This document shows, piece by piece, positions 1 to 12,100 of a stretch of 64,000 nt of DNA. This DNA is from Megamerina dolium. Its lineage: Eukaryota > Arthropoda > Insecta > Diptera > Megamerinidae. The position numbers were made by a program, and so were the translations under genes. Each line of letters begins with the position of its first letter. Position 1 is the stretch's first letter. Where the stretch lies: positions 29,253,073 through 29,317,072 of the forward strand of contig OY978526.1 in assembly GCA_963854835.1 (NCBI GenBank), in the 5' to 3' direction. Below the pieces are notes generated by a model. It saw only the letters and a program-made list of their open reading frames with translations, ran no database searches and was not told the origin of the DNA.

Positions 1-37
1 AGAACTTACCGTCTGCATTCTCTCCTTAGAAGGACAA

Positions 38-330
38 AATAAATAAATATGTAGCACTTATAAGCCCTGAAGGGCAATTAGGTTGAGGTTCTCTTCCAGT
101 GCTATTGTGCATGTTAAATTTTGAACAGTATTAGAAGTAGGTCCCTTCTATATTAGTCGGTTCCGAATGGCAGAACCCTTATAACATCATTTCTCAAGGA
201 TGGTGAATAGAAAGAAGAAAGAAAAGAAAGGAAAAATCATATCAATGTTAATGTTGTGCCTCAATCGGGGATTGAATTGGCGACCTACAAACTAGAAGGC
301 CAACGCACTAACCACTGAACTCCGACACCA
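38..330 (-). mobile_element. tRNA-derived SINE, copy 1, with 15-bp target-site duplication
   Basis: Read on the minus strand, it starts with a tRNA-like head: a box A-like GGAGTTCAGTGG and, about 45 bases on, a box B-like ATTCAATCCCC. These are the internal RNA polymerase III promoter elements. The body matches two other copies here (30331-30688 and 53247-53577) in blocks such as GGGTTCTGCCATTCGGAA and TAGCACTGGAAGAGAACCTC, and ends in an AAGCCC/GGGCTT mini-hairpin and a T/A-rich tail. The element is bracketed by a 15-bp direct repeat, TCCTTAGAAGGACAA at 23-37 and TCCTTAGGAGGACAA at 331-345, with one mismatch. That is the expected target-site duplication of LINE-mediated insertion. SINEs encode no protein and borrow a LINE reverse transcriptase. 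I cannot name the family. Confidence 0.8.
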
Positions 331-599
331 TCCTTAGGAGGACAACTCTACAATATATTGTATTTACACACAAAAAGGTTGGCTCAATGTACAAGTCCAA
401 CTACAAAATTCGCCATGATAAACACGCAATGGAGTCGATCGACTTCTTTGCATGGAGAGTATGCATAAACCTTAGTACTTAGTATTAGTCAATGCCCCAT
501 AATAATTCCTACCAGCGTATTTCATGAGAGACTGTTAAGCGCTAGTAGGGATTTTGTTCGTTTTATGGTCATTACCGGCTAGATTTATCGCGTAGTTCC

Positions 600-1343
600 T
601 CACTAGTGTTCTAACTCTCATCTGGCATTCATCATCCGGCTGTTAGTAAAAATGCCTATACCCACACGTGACTTAACGTTACACTGAAGCAATTTTAATA
701 CTTATTTTATGAAATGTCAAGACCTCTGCTTGAAAAGCACTACAAAGATCAGACAATCTAAAGGCTATGTGATCTCCAAGCAATTCACAAAGCACCCTTG
801 CTCCTATTCGTCCGTCAAGTTTGGAGCTGTCGGTGAAAAAGTGGATTGCTCCATTGAAAGGGGTGTGTAAGTGAAAGTAGTTGTCGAACGTCACTTTTCA
901 TGGTATGAATTCATATTGGTCTAGAGTTGTTGTGTGGACCATTCTGAAATTGATCTAAGTTTCATTGCCGATTGAGCTCCTAGTTGCTTTCCCTAGATAT
1001 CTGAAGGAATCAGGTGTAACAAAGTATTCAATGATTTGGTGGAGGTCGTTCTGAGTTCCCCTGTAATGTACCTTTTCCAAGAAATTGGTGTGTATGACTC
1101 TATCAAGCGTAGTCCGCCAAACATGCATTAGTATAATGCAACCGAAGCTTTCCTAATGCGCTCGTCTTTGATATGTTTGCAACTAATTTCTTTGTCAAGG
1201 ATCTGGCTTCGTCCGAAAAGCTCCAAACAAATTTCCCTGATTGAGGACAAGGTATGTTTTCTGTGGGTTGATCCCAAGGCCACAGCCTGTATGCCAGTTG
1301 CTTAAGATGTTTAAGGCATGCTGAATGACCGAATGCTTAGGGT
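600..1343 (-). pseudogene. Fossil non-LTR retrotransposon: RT C-terminal region and RNase H
   Basis: Minus-strand translation in shifting frames recovers the end of a LINE reverse transcriptase (around 1230-1280, a CGLGINPQKT-like block typical of RT palm/thumb regions). It is followed by an RNase H start at 690-840: HFFTDSSKLDGRIGARV, then LSDLCSAFQAEVL. The Asp of FTDSSK and the Glu of FQAEV are the first two acidic residues of the RNase H active site. LINEs with an RNase H after the RT belong to the I/R1/LOA-type lineages. Several stops and frameshifts interrupt it, so it is dead. A SINE in the same orientation abuts at 1344. Clade assignment is an inference. Confidence 0.7.
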
Positions 1344-1562
1344 AAATTTCGACAATATTCGAAGAGACCTACTTTTATTAGCCGATTTCAAAAGGCACAA
1401 CCTTTGTGATGTAATATTTTCTGATACCGTCCATGATAAATTGTTTCTGACTTAGAATCACCAATTGATTTCTGTCTTTGTAATTATTGTCGCCGGACAT
1501 AATTTGAACTTGCGACTCATGTAGAGAAGACCAATGCACTAACCAACTGCGATAAGGCACCA
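1344..1562 (-). mobile_element. tRNA-derived SINE, copy 2 (degenerate)
   Basis: The minus strand begins GGTGCCTTATCGCAGTTGG (degenerate box A), then CGCAAGTTCAAATTATG (box B with substitutions). It continues into the body shared with the other copies: CACAAAGGTTGTGCC, AATCGGCTAATAAAAGTAGG and CTCTTCGAATATTGTCGAAATTT, matching the ACAAGGGTTCTGCC ... CGGCTAAAAGTAG ... CTTCTCATACTGCG blocks of the 30331 copy. The 3' end stops at the RT-derived sequence at 1343, lacking the terminal AGCCC/GGGCT hairpin of copies 1 and 3. This is the most diverged of the four copies and probably the oldest. No target duplication is evident. Confidence 0.65.
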
Positions 1563-4341
1563 ACAAAACTATAAATGGTGTTAATCCTATATGAAGCTGT
1601 GTCAACTAGGTGACTAGGTGACTAGGTTACATCCCCAATAAATAATCTATTCATCTATCTTGTGACTATAAAAGCAAAATTCGTTAAAGTTTCAAGTACC
1701 ATATTCAAACTTAATAGACCGCTCATACATATTTATATGGCGTGGATCGTATAGCATAGAATTTGTATGTGAGAGGCGCCGCTATTTGAGCTGAAGTCGG
1801 CTAGAATGCCGACTTATTGCTCATAAATGTCAAAAAATACCATTAGTGTAATGGCGTCAATATTAAATTATGATCATTTTTCGTTTAAAAATTATATTTT
1901 TCATATTCATGCTGTTGATTAATGAATGCTCTGAAATTATATTTTTTTTTTGTCGTTTCACTTTGATATAAGCGATTTATTAAACAAAGAAACAAAAAAA
2001 AAAAATTCGAATTAATTATATAAATTATTTGATTTATATACCAAAAATATACCGAAAAAATATGTGATGTAAAATTTATATAATGTGTGTAATTTAATAA
2101 ATTAAATATATATGTTTGAATATATTTTTAGTAAAACTTGATACTATTGGCGGTGCAAGTATATATGTTGAAGTTGAAGACATTTATCCAAACTAAATAC
2201 ATAATATAATTACTTAGCTTAAGCTACTGTAAATAATTACAAGTGCCGCTACTGAGTAGTCAGCAACAAAGAAATCAAAGAAAATTGGCCGCAGAAGTAT
2301 ACCAACTACAAAGTCAACCGACTTTCTTGTACCACCTACTGTTCCTTCTGTTCTTGCATACCAATCGGTATACTACTAAAATTGACTTGCAATATGAAGT
2401 TAATAAAATTACATAATAACAGGATAATAGCTACTCGAGAATGGCATATGGAATATAAGAAAAGCTAATTATAAGCATCAATATGCAATAGGGGCATTAT
2501 TTTGTTCTTCTCTCATTTTGAGCTACTGTATGTGTGTGTGTGTGTGTGTGATGAGATTAAAAATATGAAAATAAGTAAAAATTGAAGCAGTGCTGATTCC
2601 TTAGGCGAGTACATAGAATCCTGACAAAGTCAGAACACATACACTGGTTGACCTTTTTGCCATAAAAAAACGACTGATCTTTTGTCTATTGATCTTCAAC
2701 TGCTACTGTTATGATCTTGTTATAAAAGTCAATATATGATCAGTATCAGTACTACCAATACCACTACCACCACCAATCCATCAACAGTATGCGGGTGTTC
2801 CGATCATTTAAAGTTAAATCTCTGAGATCTCTGACTGATCTCTACTGATCTTTACAGACTTGTATCCAGCAGCAGCAGCAGCAGCAGCAGCAGATACAAT
2901 AACACATGGAAAACAATTGCAGCTTAAGGCTCATACTCGACTCCGTAACAAGTTAGATCACGCTCAGGTGATCATCATAGAATACACAATATTATTTAAT
3001 CCTCTGGGTCATTGATGTTTAATTGGCTTAAATTAAGTCAAGTATGGCAGTGTCCTATGTGTGTGTGTGTGCCCTTTATTTATTCTCTCCATAATCAAAT
3101 ATTATCTAAGTATGTATAAATTCTTCAGAATTTTTTGTTTTGTTTTTGTTTTTTGTTCTTTACTCGTATGTAATCCTTATGAATTTGAAATTCTACTATG
3201 CATTGATGATGAGTTTTTAAAAAGGATATTATGAGTTGATAAAAATTATGATGATGATGAGAGGGAAACGAGCAGTTTGTTGATGAGGGTGCATATGAGT
3301 TATATGTATGTGTAAAATATGTTTTCAATATTATATACATATCCTTAAATATGTTTTTGTTTATGAAAATTTCTTTCTTTATAATTCAGCTTCTGTACGA
3401 CTATACTCCCCATATATAATCCTTAATTTAATTATAGAATGAGAGGCATATGAATAGAATTCTCACACATTTGTCTTTCGGTACTTAATAACTAAATAGT
3501 TTATTGTTGTTTTTCCATTGCATGCATGTACTCGTACTTCATTATTTTTTCATTTGCTTTTCTATACATATATTAAATCTGTTTTGATCCTCTTGTATAG
3601 GTAGTTGCCATGCATGTATTTGTGGCTTAACTTTTTCAGTACCACTTCACTATATGTTACATACTGCAACTGTAAGACGATGAGAGTAACAAGATCATAG
3701 CAATGTGTTGTGGTGTTGTGATCAGAAGTTAAAAGATGGCACCGACTTTTTACACTGATGAACTTACTTTTGAGAGCTGAGCAGATGATCTTCTGCACAT
3801 TGATTCTGAATGTTGAAATTGGCAATGAAATGCTTAGAACATTTCAACGAAGTTGTTCGATAAGTATTGAGTCCAATAGGGTTTCAGATTTTCTCCTATT
3901 TGGTTTTTTATTTGAAAATTTAAGAAATTCCTATCTAATAGAACAAAGTAAAAATTTGTTCACAAAAAAATACTGCCAACTTTAAAGAAAGTACTAAAAA
4001 TTAATAAATAACTTACTAAGAAACTTGGTGATCGGTTCGTGGGTAATAATCTCTTTGGCAACGGCCTCAAAAATAAGTAATTTATTAATTTATAGCACCT
4101 TCATTGAAGTCGGCTCTGCTTTTTTGAAAAAAAAGTGCTCCTGCATTTCACCAATACACAAAATACAATTTTTTTCATACGGTCACGATGCGTCGCCCAA
4201 TAGTTTGCTGGGTTGCGACTCATCTGGGACCCACACAGTCACTGGTGGCGGTAATGAAAATTTCTTTTGATTAAAAATTGGCGTACATCTTTCAATATTT
4301 TTCGGTACAAAGCCACCCGTATCTTTAATTTTCATCTTTGT
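1563..4341. other. AT-rich non-coding stretch with microsatellites
   Basis: No gene supported. It holds long A/T runs, a (TG)n run at 2528-2550, an uninterrupted (CAG)9 at 2867-2893 and GATGAT triplets near 3250. Short open frames here are rich in Phe, Ile, Tyr and Lys, as expected from composition, with no recognisable domain. Confidence 0.6.
2867..2893 (+). repeat. (CAG)9 microsatellite
   Basis: Nine uninterrupted CAG units, not inside any supported reading frame. Confidence 0.95.
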
Positions 4342-4345
4342 TTAA

Positions 4346-5048
4346 GGGGGTCCACCTGTGTAAAATTTTCGAAAAATCGATTTTTTTTATACATTTTTCG
4401 CATCTTTAACGAGAGCTTCTACAGGATGAGGAAGGGGAAGTTTATTGTCCTGGTATTGCAGATTAAATGTGAGTCTATAATACAAAGTTTTGTTGTGTTT
4501 CCAAACTTTGAAAGCGTTTTTCTCGAAACCATATTTTTGAATTTTGTGGGCAGGATTAAAAAAAATCTACTTAACCGATTGACTTGAAATTTTGACAGAC
4601 TCATTAATACAGATAACTGAAGGTATCCACGAAGCGGTTTTTCGAATTTTTTTTTTTTCAATTTTACAGCAGTTTTTATATCGAAAAAAAGCATGAAAAC
4701 GAAAAATTTATATAAAAACAACTGCCATTTCTTCAATTTTTAAAATTTCGTCAAAATCCTACGTCAGTACCTCAACGATATAAACAGAAATAAGATTTTT
4801 TTTACTTTTTGCGTAACTGGTTCGAGCGGAATCTTGCCCACAATTTTGGTATTTCATTTTGAAGGGGTCACTTTGAACGCCCTTAATGAGTACAAGCCTT
4901 CGGATTACACTATTGGAAAAATTACTAATGAAATATAAGCACAAACCTTCAAAATAACGTAAAACTTATTCTTATTTTCGAATTAGTTCTCCTAACGAAA
5001 ATTCCCGAAAAAGCGTTCGAAATACCGCGCTCACACAGGTGGACCCCC
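4346..5048. mobile_element. 703-bp non-autonomous DNA transposon with TTAA duplication (piggyBac-like MITE)
   Basis: A perfect 16-bp terminal inverted repeat, GGGGGTCCACCTGTGT at 4346-4361 and ACACAGGTGGACCCCC at 5033-5048, is flanked on both sides by TTAA (4342-4345 and 5049-5052). TTAA target duplications are the hallmark of piggyBac-superfamily insertions. The interior is AT-rich with no transposase-like reading frame; open frames of 105-106 codons on each strand carry no motif I recognise and look fortuitous. The intact TIRs and duplication suggest a relatively recent insertion mobilised in trans. Superfamily assignment rests on the TTAA and the TIR only. Confidence 0.8.
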
Positions 5049-5240
5049 TTAAGTGATATGGGATCCAATGGGCATATAGCTCCCTAATGTCCAAACGTAC
5101 ATCAGGTCATAGTAGAGGTTTTGGTCATATTAATGCCCAAGAATAATCGAATAACAAGATGTATTATATATGGATCTGTTACATTTCTTACTTATGTGGC
5201 CATTAAGACCTAAAATCTAAAATCTAAAAAAAATTTAGAC

Positions 5241-6187
5241 CGAATCTATCATGCTCCGCCAGCTAACTCTTTCCTTGGCTAACAGGCATCAGTTAGAGAT
5301 TCAAAGCGCCGTCAGGTTCTCCAATACTCGGTCTTTCCACAGGAGGTTAGGTCTACTTCTTCTGCGTCGTACACCAGCGGGTTCGGAATATAACAACTTC
5401 TTAGCCAGAGCGTGTTCTTCGGTTCGCTCGACATGACCTGGCCAACGCAGCCGCTGTATTTTATCGTGCTTTACTATGTCGGTGTCGACATACAGCTCTT
5501 ACAGTTCATGGTTGTACCTTATTCGATACTAGCCACCAACGCAAATAGGTTCAAAGAGCTTGCTTAGGACTTTTGTCTCGAAAATGTCGAGCATTCACTC
5601 ATATGAAGTTGAAATTGTCCAAGCTTCGACGCCAAATATAAGGACAGGCATGATGAGGGACTTGTAGAGTGTGGCATAATAGCACCTGTTTGCAAGAGTG
5701 ATCCTTCGAAATATTTTCAGGCTGACGTCATTACTGGTGTTAAAGCTGTCGCCAGGGTAGACAAAGTCTCTAACCATTTCAAGAGCGAAGTTTTCAAGAG
5801 TGACGTACCGAGACTCTTTTTTTGTTGACACAAGGTCACAAGGACACAAAGCGCAGAAAGAAGCTCTCTTCAGGTCCTCCTCTTCCGTCGGGGCGAGTGG
5901 ACATAATAGGCTGATGTTAAATTACCTAACCTTAATTCGGATGTTTGTCAGGCGTTCCTTCACATTTTTGAAGTATAAAGCAAGATATCGCAGTGTTTTA
6001 CTGACAACTTTTCCGTATGATAGGGTTTCGTATCATAAGATGCTCTTTTAAAGCAACCCTGTCCCGTCCATCGCACTTCCTGAAGAGTGGTGATGTGCCT
6101 TATATTTATCGAGGACATCAACCAACTGGACAGAGGAACTTTCCCTATAGAGGGACCGGACATACCTAATACATATCCGTAAATCAT
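5241..6187 (-). pseudogene. Internally deleted APE-type LINE (endonuclease start joined to RT end)
   Basis: On the minus strand the first part (about 6187-5960) translates to an apurinic-endonuclease-like start with ITTLQEVRWTGQG, where the Glu of LQEVRW is a conserved APE catalytic residue. From 5849 on, the frame is RT C-terminal: FVYPGDSFNTSNDVSLKIFRRITLANRCYY, then LYKSLIMPVLIFGVEAWT. After a stop near 5594 come LRWPGHVERTEEHALAKKLL-like and PAGVRRRR-like blocks, the usual tail of this LINE group. The central endonuclease and the RT palm with its catalytic Asp pair are missing, a gap of roughly 500 codons by family expectation. It is best read as a deleted RTE/Jockey-like copy; I cannot fix the clade. 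Confidence 0.75.
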
Positions 6188-9100
6188 GGTCCTTACTTCG
6201 TTTGGCGAAGAATTGAAAATTTTAAAAAATTAGAAAAATTGAAAACATTTTCTTTGAAAAGAGTTACGAAAAGGGAAGATAAAGTAACTCATTCTGTAGT
6301 GAAGATAGAACTGTAGAAAATCGCAAAGGAAAAAGTAAATTGATATAAATGTGAAAATCGAAAGGAAATTGGAATACAAACGAAATATATAGAAGTGAAG
6401 GTGAAATAAAGAAAAAGAAGAAGGTGAAATAAAATAACCATAACGAAAGTGCCGATAAACGATGCAGTGAAAAGGAACTGTAAGGGAATCGCGATGGAAA
6501 AGTCAAAATGAAATAAATATGAAGAAACCAAAAGAAAAAAAGAATTAGTGAAAAAAATACAAGAAGCATAACGGAAATTGTAAACCAATTATATAGTGCA
6601 GGAAAATAGAATAAAATAGAATAGTAGGAATAGAAAAAAGGAAAAAAAGAACTATAGCTGCATTCTTTTGCACTCAAGTTGTAAAAAATTTTATTGTTTT
6701 GATTTCCTTTCTAAATTTCACAAACAAACCGTATATTGTATTTTGACTGCTGACACCAGGGTTGTTAAGAGAGAGTAAAGAAAAAGAATAAAGGTGTCGG
6801 AGAGTTCTTTTGAAATCAGCTTGTAAAAGAACACAACTCTTGCTAGACCCGTCACCGGATTTTCGAGATCATGCGAAAATGCATCGATTGTAAAAAAGAA
6901 ACTATTTCAAAAAATATAAATTAATTTTTTCAATTATACATTAATAATATTGTAATATAATATAATACAATATTATAAATGTATTTTAAAAGTAAATAAA
7001 TAAATTATAAGAAAATTTCAATTTTTTTATTGTCCATTCCCGATATATTCCAAGCAACGTCAACATTCATTAATTAAAGAATATAACTACATACAATACA
7101 CTAATTTTTGAAAATCATGATCATGATCCCGATGTTGCATAAAATCAAATAAATTTTAATTAGCTTACATCAAACAATTCTCTGACGCTTGTAATTAGAT
7201 CTGAGGGAACTAAGGGAACAAACAATCCCTTCGCTACATAATAGCTAAGTAATCCTTCCATCCATCCATCCACCCATCATATTTGCATTCATATTATATA
7301 TGTATATTTAAAAATTTGTATTCTAATTTTCACACAAATCTCATTTAATTTCGCATAACAACTGCATATATGTATGTACATATGTATGTAGTTACTTAGG
7401 GTGAATATAATAATATTGTACCATTCTCCAATATGCCATACCATACATAATGACGCCATTTTAATTTCATATCCCATCTTTCCATCGTTACTGTCGGATA
7501 CTACTACACAATTATAATGTTAATTTCTTTATTTTTTTGTTGTTTTTGTATTTTTCGTTTGCGCAACAACGCTCATCAGCACAAAGTGGCGGTATTATTT
7601 GTCGCAATCAAATGCTGATGATGTGCGCTGATTATCAAAATGAGCTGTGGCGAAAACAAGGGATGTGGAGGGTTGATAAAATACATACATACTCGTACAT
7701 GCCAATAAAAAGGGGTGGCTTGCCAATGACGCACGCATACATCGTAGAGGGTTGACAAATGTTCAAAACGTATTTCAAGTAATTTTCATTCTTGTACTTC
7801 GTTTGCTTTTCTTTTTTTTTTTTTTTTTTTGATTTGCTCATTTCTCATTTTTTTTAAATGGCAAAGTGAGAACGTCTGTTTGGCTGTTCATCCTCACAGC
7901 ATGAAAGCATGAAATTATTTAAATGGCACATAATAATAGCAGCAACAGCAGCAGCAAAAGCAGCACTCACTTTACGAACACTACTGAGATTCTAATGACG
8001 AGGATAATAAAATGTGAAATTTGTTGTCATTGTTGTTGATGTCGTCCTCATCATCAACGTTGTTGTTGCCATTGTTCGTGCCACTGTCATTATTCGAGTA
8101 TGAACAGTTGTTAGAAATAATGGAGTAGTAGACGTAGTAGTATATATAAATGTGGCATGTTTTTCTATTTTAAATTAGGTTACAGTGGGATTTTTATGCT
8201 AAATATCTGGAAATATGTAATTACTTTTTTTTTAGATGCATTCTTTGAAGCTTTAAGATTTACAGCAAGGTCACACAGTCGTAAGTGATAGCATTGGATC
8301 CTAGATTTAGATAGTTGGGGTGAGAGTATTATTTTAATCTGCTATTTAATAAATATTTTATTAAGCAAGATATACATTTTCAAGCCTCATAGCGATGTCA
8401 TATTATCTACACGTTAACATCGACCATTTGTCAGTTGAACGCAGTGATGAAAATCATATTTTCTACCAACGGATGAATTGATTAGAATTTACAATGACTT
8501 CCATTGATTTTTAGACATATTGTGAGTTATAAATTTAAGAATTTTCATATTTAATTTGATGGAAATGTATATTGAAATGATTTTGCCAAATATTTACTGC
8601 ATTCCGAATGCATTAATATCGAAAAATGTTTGCAATAATATCGAAATTATTAATTTTTATATATTTTTTTTGTTCTCCAATTTTTTTTTTTGCAATACTG
8701 CTCGACCTTTTCTTTTTGCATTATTTAAAAAGTTCCTTACATTAAATAATTCGACCTAAATTCATTAGACATTTATTCTGATCCATTCCACTGTCTATTC
8801 TACGTAGAACTATTCCATATGCTTATATTGGTTTGATTCAAATTGTCATTTAATAGAACTGTTTTAACTCTCTGCCAGAGTTTGCAGAAATATATAGAGT
8901 TTCCTCTATATATTTCTCTCTATTTTGCTCCGTTCACTTTTTCTCTTTGCATCCTGTATACGTGATGTGTCATTGTTTGCCAAAATGAATATATCTTTCA
9001 AAAACTGTTTTCCTTGACTCCAAACTATGCTCGTTTCCTTTTTATTTCTTTATTTTTCATTTAATGTTTTCTTATATTTTTTGCAGTATAATTTTTCCTC

Positions 9101-12100
9101 CATCCCTTTCCAAATTATTTTTCTTATTCTTCTTGTCGTTATTCATCTCATTCTGCAAACAAATATCATATAATATAAATAATCCAACAATCAGGCTATA
9201 ACAATTCATTTATTTTTATTACCCGACAGCGATCTAATCTAGCAACTTGTGTAAGGGGATGGGTGGGACAGGGCGAAAAAATCGCAACAAAAATAAGCGT
9301 AAAATATTAAATTACTGTTATAAACAAGATGGCGTATCGCTTTTATTATAACAATAGCAACATTCATAATTGTATCTACCATATATTGTACATATATGAA
9401 TGTCTACTATGGCACAACCCTCAAAATATCTTGTTAAATGTATGTGTTCAAATCTATGTAGCGTATATCATAATGGCATACATTACAACATATGATACAT
9501 ACATACATTTATGAACATCTACACATGTATTTAATGCAATGGGAGATGAAGCTAATGTTCATATTTATTAGGGTTGCCTGCCAATTTGTAATACTTAAGA
9601 GAATAAATTTTTTGCGAATTTGATTTTCTTGTGAATATAAGTTTATTTAGAAAAAAAAACAAAAAATACGTAAAAATAAAAAAAAAAATTGAAACAATAT
9701 ATATCTGAAACGCATGCGTTACAAAATTGAGTTGTACACCTATATGATAAAAAAAGATTTACATTTATTTTACCCTTGTCAATTTTGCATCATAACCTCT
9801 ATATGAATATTTTGAATGTATATATGTGTATGTGTGTTTGTGTTTGTGCATTGTCATTTTATTTTATTAATATTATTTATTACAAATTATAAAATGTCTA
9901 TTGTTATCAGCATGCCATTGTATGTATTGCGTTCTAACACACTTAAAGCTCGTATGTTTATGTAAGTATGCCTTTATGATTTCTTTTCAAATAAATGCTT
10001 CTTTCGTTTTATTTAAAATTTTCAAAATTTTCAAATATATATATTTACATAACACTTCAATTGGCTTAGATAATTTGCATTGTCGCACAATAATGTTGAT
10101 ACTTTTGTTGCTGTGGGTGAGTGTGTTGTGTGAGTACAGGATCGCATGGAGTAGTAGAGTATGTGCCATTGGGATTGTAGCTCTTATATTATGGAAACAT
10201 AGAATTTGTACATAGTGTTGCCAAATATATTTTTAATTTTAGATAAATATGTGGTTCCAACCCCTTATCACCGACATCAATGGGTTATATTGCACCTTTA
10301 CTAAAATTAGTGTCTTACTAATTAAAATGTTCTATGAATATTTGCGGCAGCAATTTTCACTAAAAGCCTTCAAAAATGGTAAGTTCATGTGACAGATGTA
10401 AAATTCCGAGAAAAATCAAAATATAATTTTTTTTAAAATAGTTTAATAAAAGTTCCACGCAAGCAAAAATTACATTTTTTGAAAAAATCTAAATTTTTGA
10501 AGAGGTCTAATATATGCATATTAATATAAAGAAACATGTTTTATAGAAAATCAAAGGATTTGAGAAAAAAAAAATAATTGCTTTTCTTACAATTTATATT
10601 TTCTACTTTTTGCGTTGAAGCAAGTGCCTGTGGGGATAGTATCTAACTATTACATGAAAATATGTATGTATATAGTGTACATAGTAGTTAATTTTACGAT
10701 CGCAATGACAATTTTAAACAATATTGTTAAGGATTAGAAGTGTTTTATGGCTTTTTAAGGGGTTTTATGATACCTATTTTTTATTACCTGAATTTAGTAT
10801 TAATTCTTTTCATATTAATTGTAAATTTTATGTACGTAGCTACTTCGTTTTAAATATATACAGGTATATATTTTTCGAATTCCTTTTTTCCGAATATTTT
10901 ATTTTTTTTTTACCGAAAGGAAGCAAAAATTGAATTTTAATGGGATTTCATTGGCTCCCGTAATACGTGCAACAATTTCATTTTCTTGTAATTAAATCTA
11001 TTTTCATGCCTCATCAAAGGACAAGTATATTCCACATCATCAAATGTGTTTGAAATAATAAATTACATAAATAATAAAATGATGTAAAATGAAAACAAAA
11101 TTGTGAAATTATATTTTATGTTCATTTCTATTAAACACATAAAAATACATGAATTTCTACAAAGAGTAACCACTAGCAAAGTACGAGTACCCATATGCAC
11201 TATATCTATACCAACGATAAACATTAAACAATTCATTGTGATATCCAACATCTTTTTTGTAAAGGGTGTTTAAATAGTAAATTTATATATTTGTTAAGGA
11301 ATATGAAGCATTAAATGTATTGGTAAGTTGTACCCGTTTGAATTCTAGACGCTTGGAAAAGAAATCAATCAATCAATAATCAATTAGTAGTGAGAATGTT
11401 ATGGATATAAAATTGTCACTGGTCGTGAGGAAATGACCCATATTTGTAGTTATGTATGAAAATTATAATCTTAAAATAATTCAAGGTTAATTATTAATTT
11501 ATTGGGATGACTATAATTTGGATAGAAGGGAGGTAATAGGGATCAGAACCAGGAATAGAATCTGAGCAATAAACTAAGTTACAAATTGAACCAAATGATA
11601 TTCAATATTATTCAATTATATATAGAAAGAAACACGCGCTATCAAAATAAGCGAGCTACATAGCTAATAGAATCGGTTTCAATAGGACTCGCTTAATTGT
11701 GTGATCAGTCAACACGTAAGGTGTAGGAAACAGATAGCTATGTATACTATAAAATAGCAAAATGATTGAGAGAAAAGAGAATAACTCTAATTTTTTGACA
11801 TATGCTCCATTGAAAATCTATTATCTACAGATTCCAATATTACATTACCTACCAATCAGTTTTGACCACGGGTGGCGGAATATTAAGGTTGCGCTCATCT
11901 CATACCGCTAATCGACTCTCAGCGAACTTGACAGAATCAGCTGTGTATGTGACGTCACACTAGTGTAATGGTTGCTTAATGCGGTAACCACCATAACGGC
12001 AAACGGCGAATTTCACTGGAGAGCGCAACGCTGTTGTCAAATGTTCATCCTGCAATTTCGCTCACTTAAACACAATAACAAGCGAGAATACAGAGATGTA

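Noticed and set aside
4419..4736. 105-codon minus-strand frame inside the TTAA MITE
   Set aside because: Lys/Phe-rich, with no transposase motif; overlaps a similar frame on the other strand.
6264..6677. 137-codon minus-strand frame
   Set aside because: Phe/Ser/Tyr-rich translation of a purine-rich tract; low complexity with no homologous pattern.
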